7,387 nt of DNA from Candidatus Zixiibacteriota bacterium (GTDB taxonomy: Bacteria; Zixibacteria; MSB-5A5; JAABVY01; JAHJOQ01): the NCBI GenBank assembly GCA_024275215.1, contig JAJRZO010000127.1:1-7387 (forward strand). The letters are read 5' to 3'. The notes beneath the pieces were generated by a model. It saw only the letters and a program-made list of their open reading frames with translations, ran no database searches and was not told the DNA's origin. How positions within the stretch are numbered: the first letter of the stretch is position 1; each line of letters begins with the position of its first letter. Shown in pieces: positions 6,576 to 7,387 of the stretch. The position numbers and the translations under genes are program-made.

Positions 6576-7387
6576 GTGGAAGAATCTCATGTCTATTCGA
6601 GGGTCGAGAGAGAGAACAAACTGTTCACTCTTCCCGAAGTTCTCGCACAGGTTCTACAGGCAACAGAGGATCAAAACGCCACTGTAAGCAGCATAGCTCA
6701 GGTAGTTTCAAGAGATTTTGCGCTTACAGGGAAACTCCTCAAGGTCGCAAATTCCTCTTTTTATGGCAGGTCATCGGAAGTCCGCTCCATCAATGAGGCT
6801 GTGGGCGTTCTCGGGACGAGAACAGTGAAAGCCATTGCACTCTCCATATCTGTATACGACATGTGCAACAGACTCAAAACCCGCCTTGATATGAAAGACT
6901 TCTGGCGTCATTCACTTGAAATTGCTGTCTTGTCGGAACATATTGCCAAGTTCGTCAACTATGCTCATCCTGAGGAAGCATTTGTTGCCGGGTTGTTGCT
7001 TGATATTGGTATCCCGATCCTGGATGCCGCATTCCCGGACGAATATGAACAGGTCTGGCAGCATATCCAGAAAGGCAAGGACCTGTTGCAGGTTGAGGAA
7101 TCTTTCCTCGGAACAAACCATACGAAGGTAGGAGCATTTCTAATGTCGAAATGGAGCTTCCCGAAAATCTATGGTGATTGTGTCGAGGAACACCATCGCA
7201 CATACGATTCTTCAGATGTGTCTGATGCCGATAAACTTGTCAGAATTGCAGGACTCGCATCGAGAGTTTCCAAATTTTCTATGTATGGTCCGATATACAG
7301 TGGGGTGAAGGATTTTGACACACGAAATACTTTGCTTGAAAGTTTCGGATTGTCGCCTGCGGAACTTGCCGACATAGATTCGAATTC
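6576..7387 (+). CDS. HDOD-domain signalling protein, 3' end missing
   Basis: HDOD proteins are cytoplasmic, non-enzymatic relatives of HD phosphohydrolases, found in signal transduction including motility, biofilm and cyclic-di-GMP circuits. From GTG 6576 (alternative ATG 6564), 270 residues are visible before the edge. The domain starts at once: LFTLPEVLAQVL (16-27), SIAQVVSRDFALTGKLLKVAN (39-59, written as part of the family pattern), NSSFYG (59-64), SINEAVGVLGTRTVKAIALS, FWRHSLEIAVLSEHIA, EEAFVAGLLLDIG (to 145), a conserved glutamate region near VEESFLG, NHTKVGAFLMSKWSFP and EEHH (204-207). The usual GLLHDIG reads GLLLDIG, so the metal-ligand histidine is leucine (residue 142); loss of HD residues is common in this family. 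Any C-terminal output domain is outside the window. It stands 151 bases after the HEAT gene, so it is probably a separate transcription unit. Confidence 0.9.
   Translation, partial: MEESHVYSRVERENKLFTLPEVLAQVLQATEDQNATVSSIAQVVSRDFALTGKLLKVANSSFYGRSSEVRSINEAVGVLGTRTVKAIALSISVYDMCNRLKTRLDMKDFWRHSLEIAVLSEHIAKFVNYAHPEEAFVAGLLLDIGIPILDAAFPDEYEQVWQHIQKGKDLLQVEESFLGTNHTKVGAFLMSKWSFPKIYGDCVEEHHRTYDSSDVSDADKLVRIAGLASRVSKFSMYGPIYSGVKDFDTRNTLLESFGLSPAELADIDSN

Noticed and set aside
7382..7387. Window ends exactly on GAATTC, suggesting an EcoRI clone boundary.
   Set aside because: Other EcoRI sites occur inside the window (for example 6477-6482), so a complete-digest fragment is excluded and chance is enough.

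Overview
The window is a bacterial chromosomal fragment of 7387 bases. It carries five protein genes, all on the + strand, and the first and last run off the edges. No RNA genes, insertion sequences or CRISPR arrays are visible. The organism is probably a Gram-negative member of the FCB superphylum or a related candidate phylum. The reasons are an outer-membrane TonB-dependent receptor with an N-terminal carboxypeptidase-regulatory-like domain, a HmuY-type lipoprotein, secreted solenoid proteins and a mid-range GC content. The taxon is an inference and cannot be fixed from this sequence alone.

Region 1 (2-3160) is a probable heme-acquisition operon. A TonB-dependent receptor (start missing) is followed 42 bases later by a lipoprotein that I read as two tandem HmuY-like domains. 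In characterised systems of this type the lipoprotein captures heme at the surface and hands it to the receptor. The receptor shows the FRAP box, an intervening histidine and a DLxPE box typical of heme receptors.

Region 2 (3161-3446) is non-coding. It has two small adjacent hairpins inside a segment with GTCAT...ATGAT ends, resembling a decayed REP/MITE-like element, and a 52-codon ORF that is probably not a gene.

Region 3 (3447-6424) is a tightly coupled two-gene operon with a 4-base ATGA overlap. The first gene is a secreted protein whose C-terminal half is about 12 copies of a ~27-residue repeat (D-x-x-G-N-D-x-Y ... Q-G-x-G), probably a beta-solenoid. The second is a secreted HEAT-repeat protein. 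Neither has a function I can name, and this pair is the most likely place for something undescribed.

Region 4 (6425-6575) is a short intergenic gap with one inverted repeat. Region 5 (6576-7387) is the N-terminal part of an HDOD-domain signalling protein, cut by the window edge, in which the usual histidine of the GLLHDIG motif is leucine.
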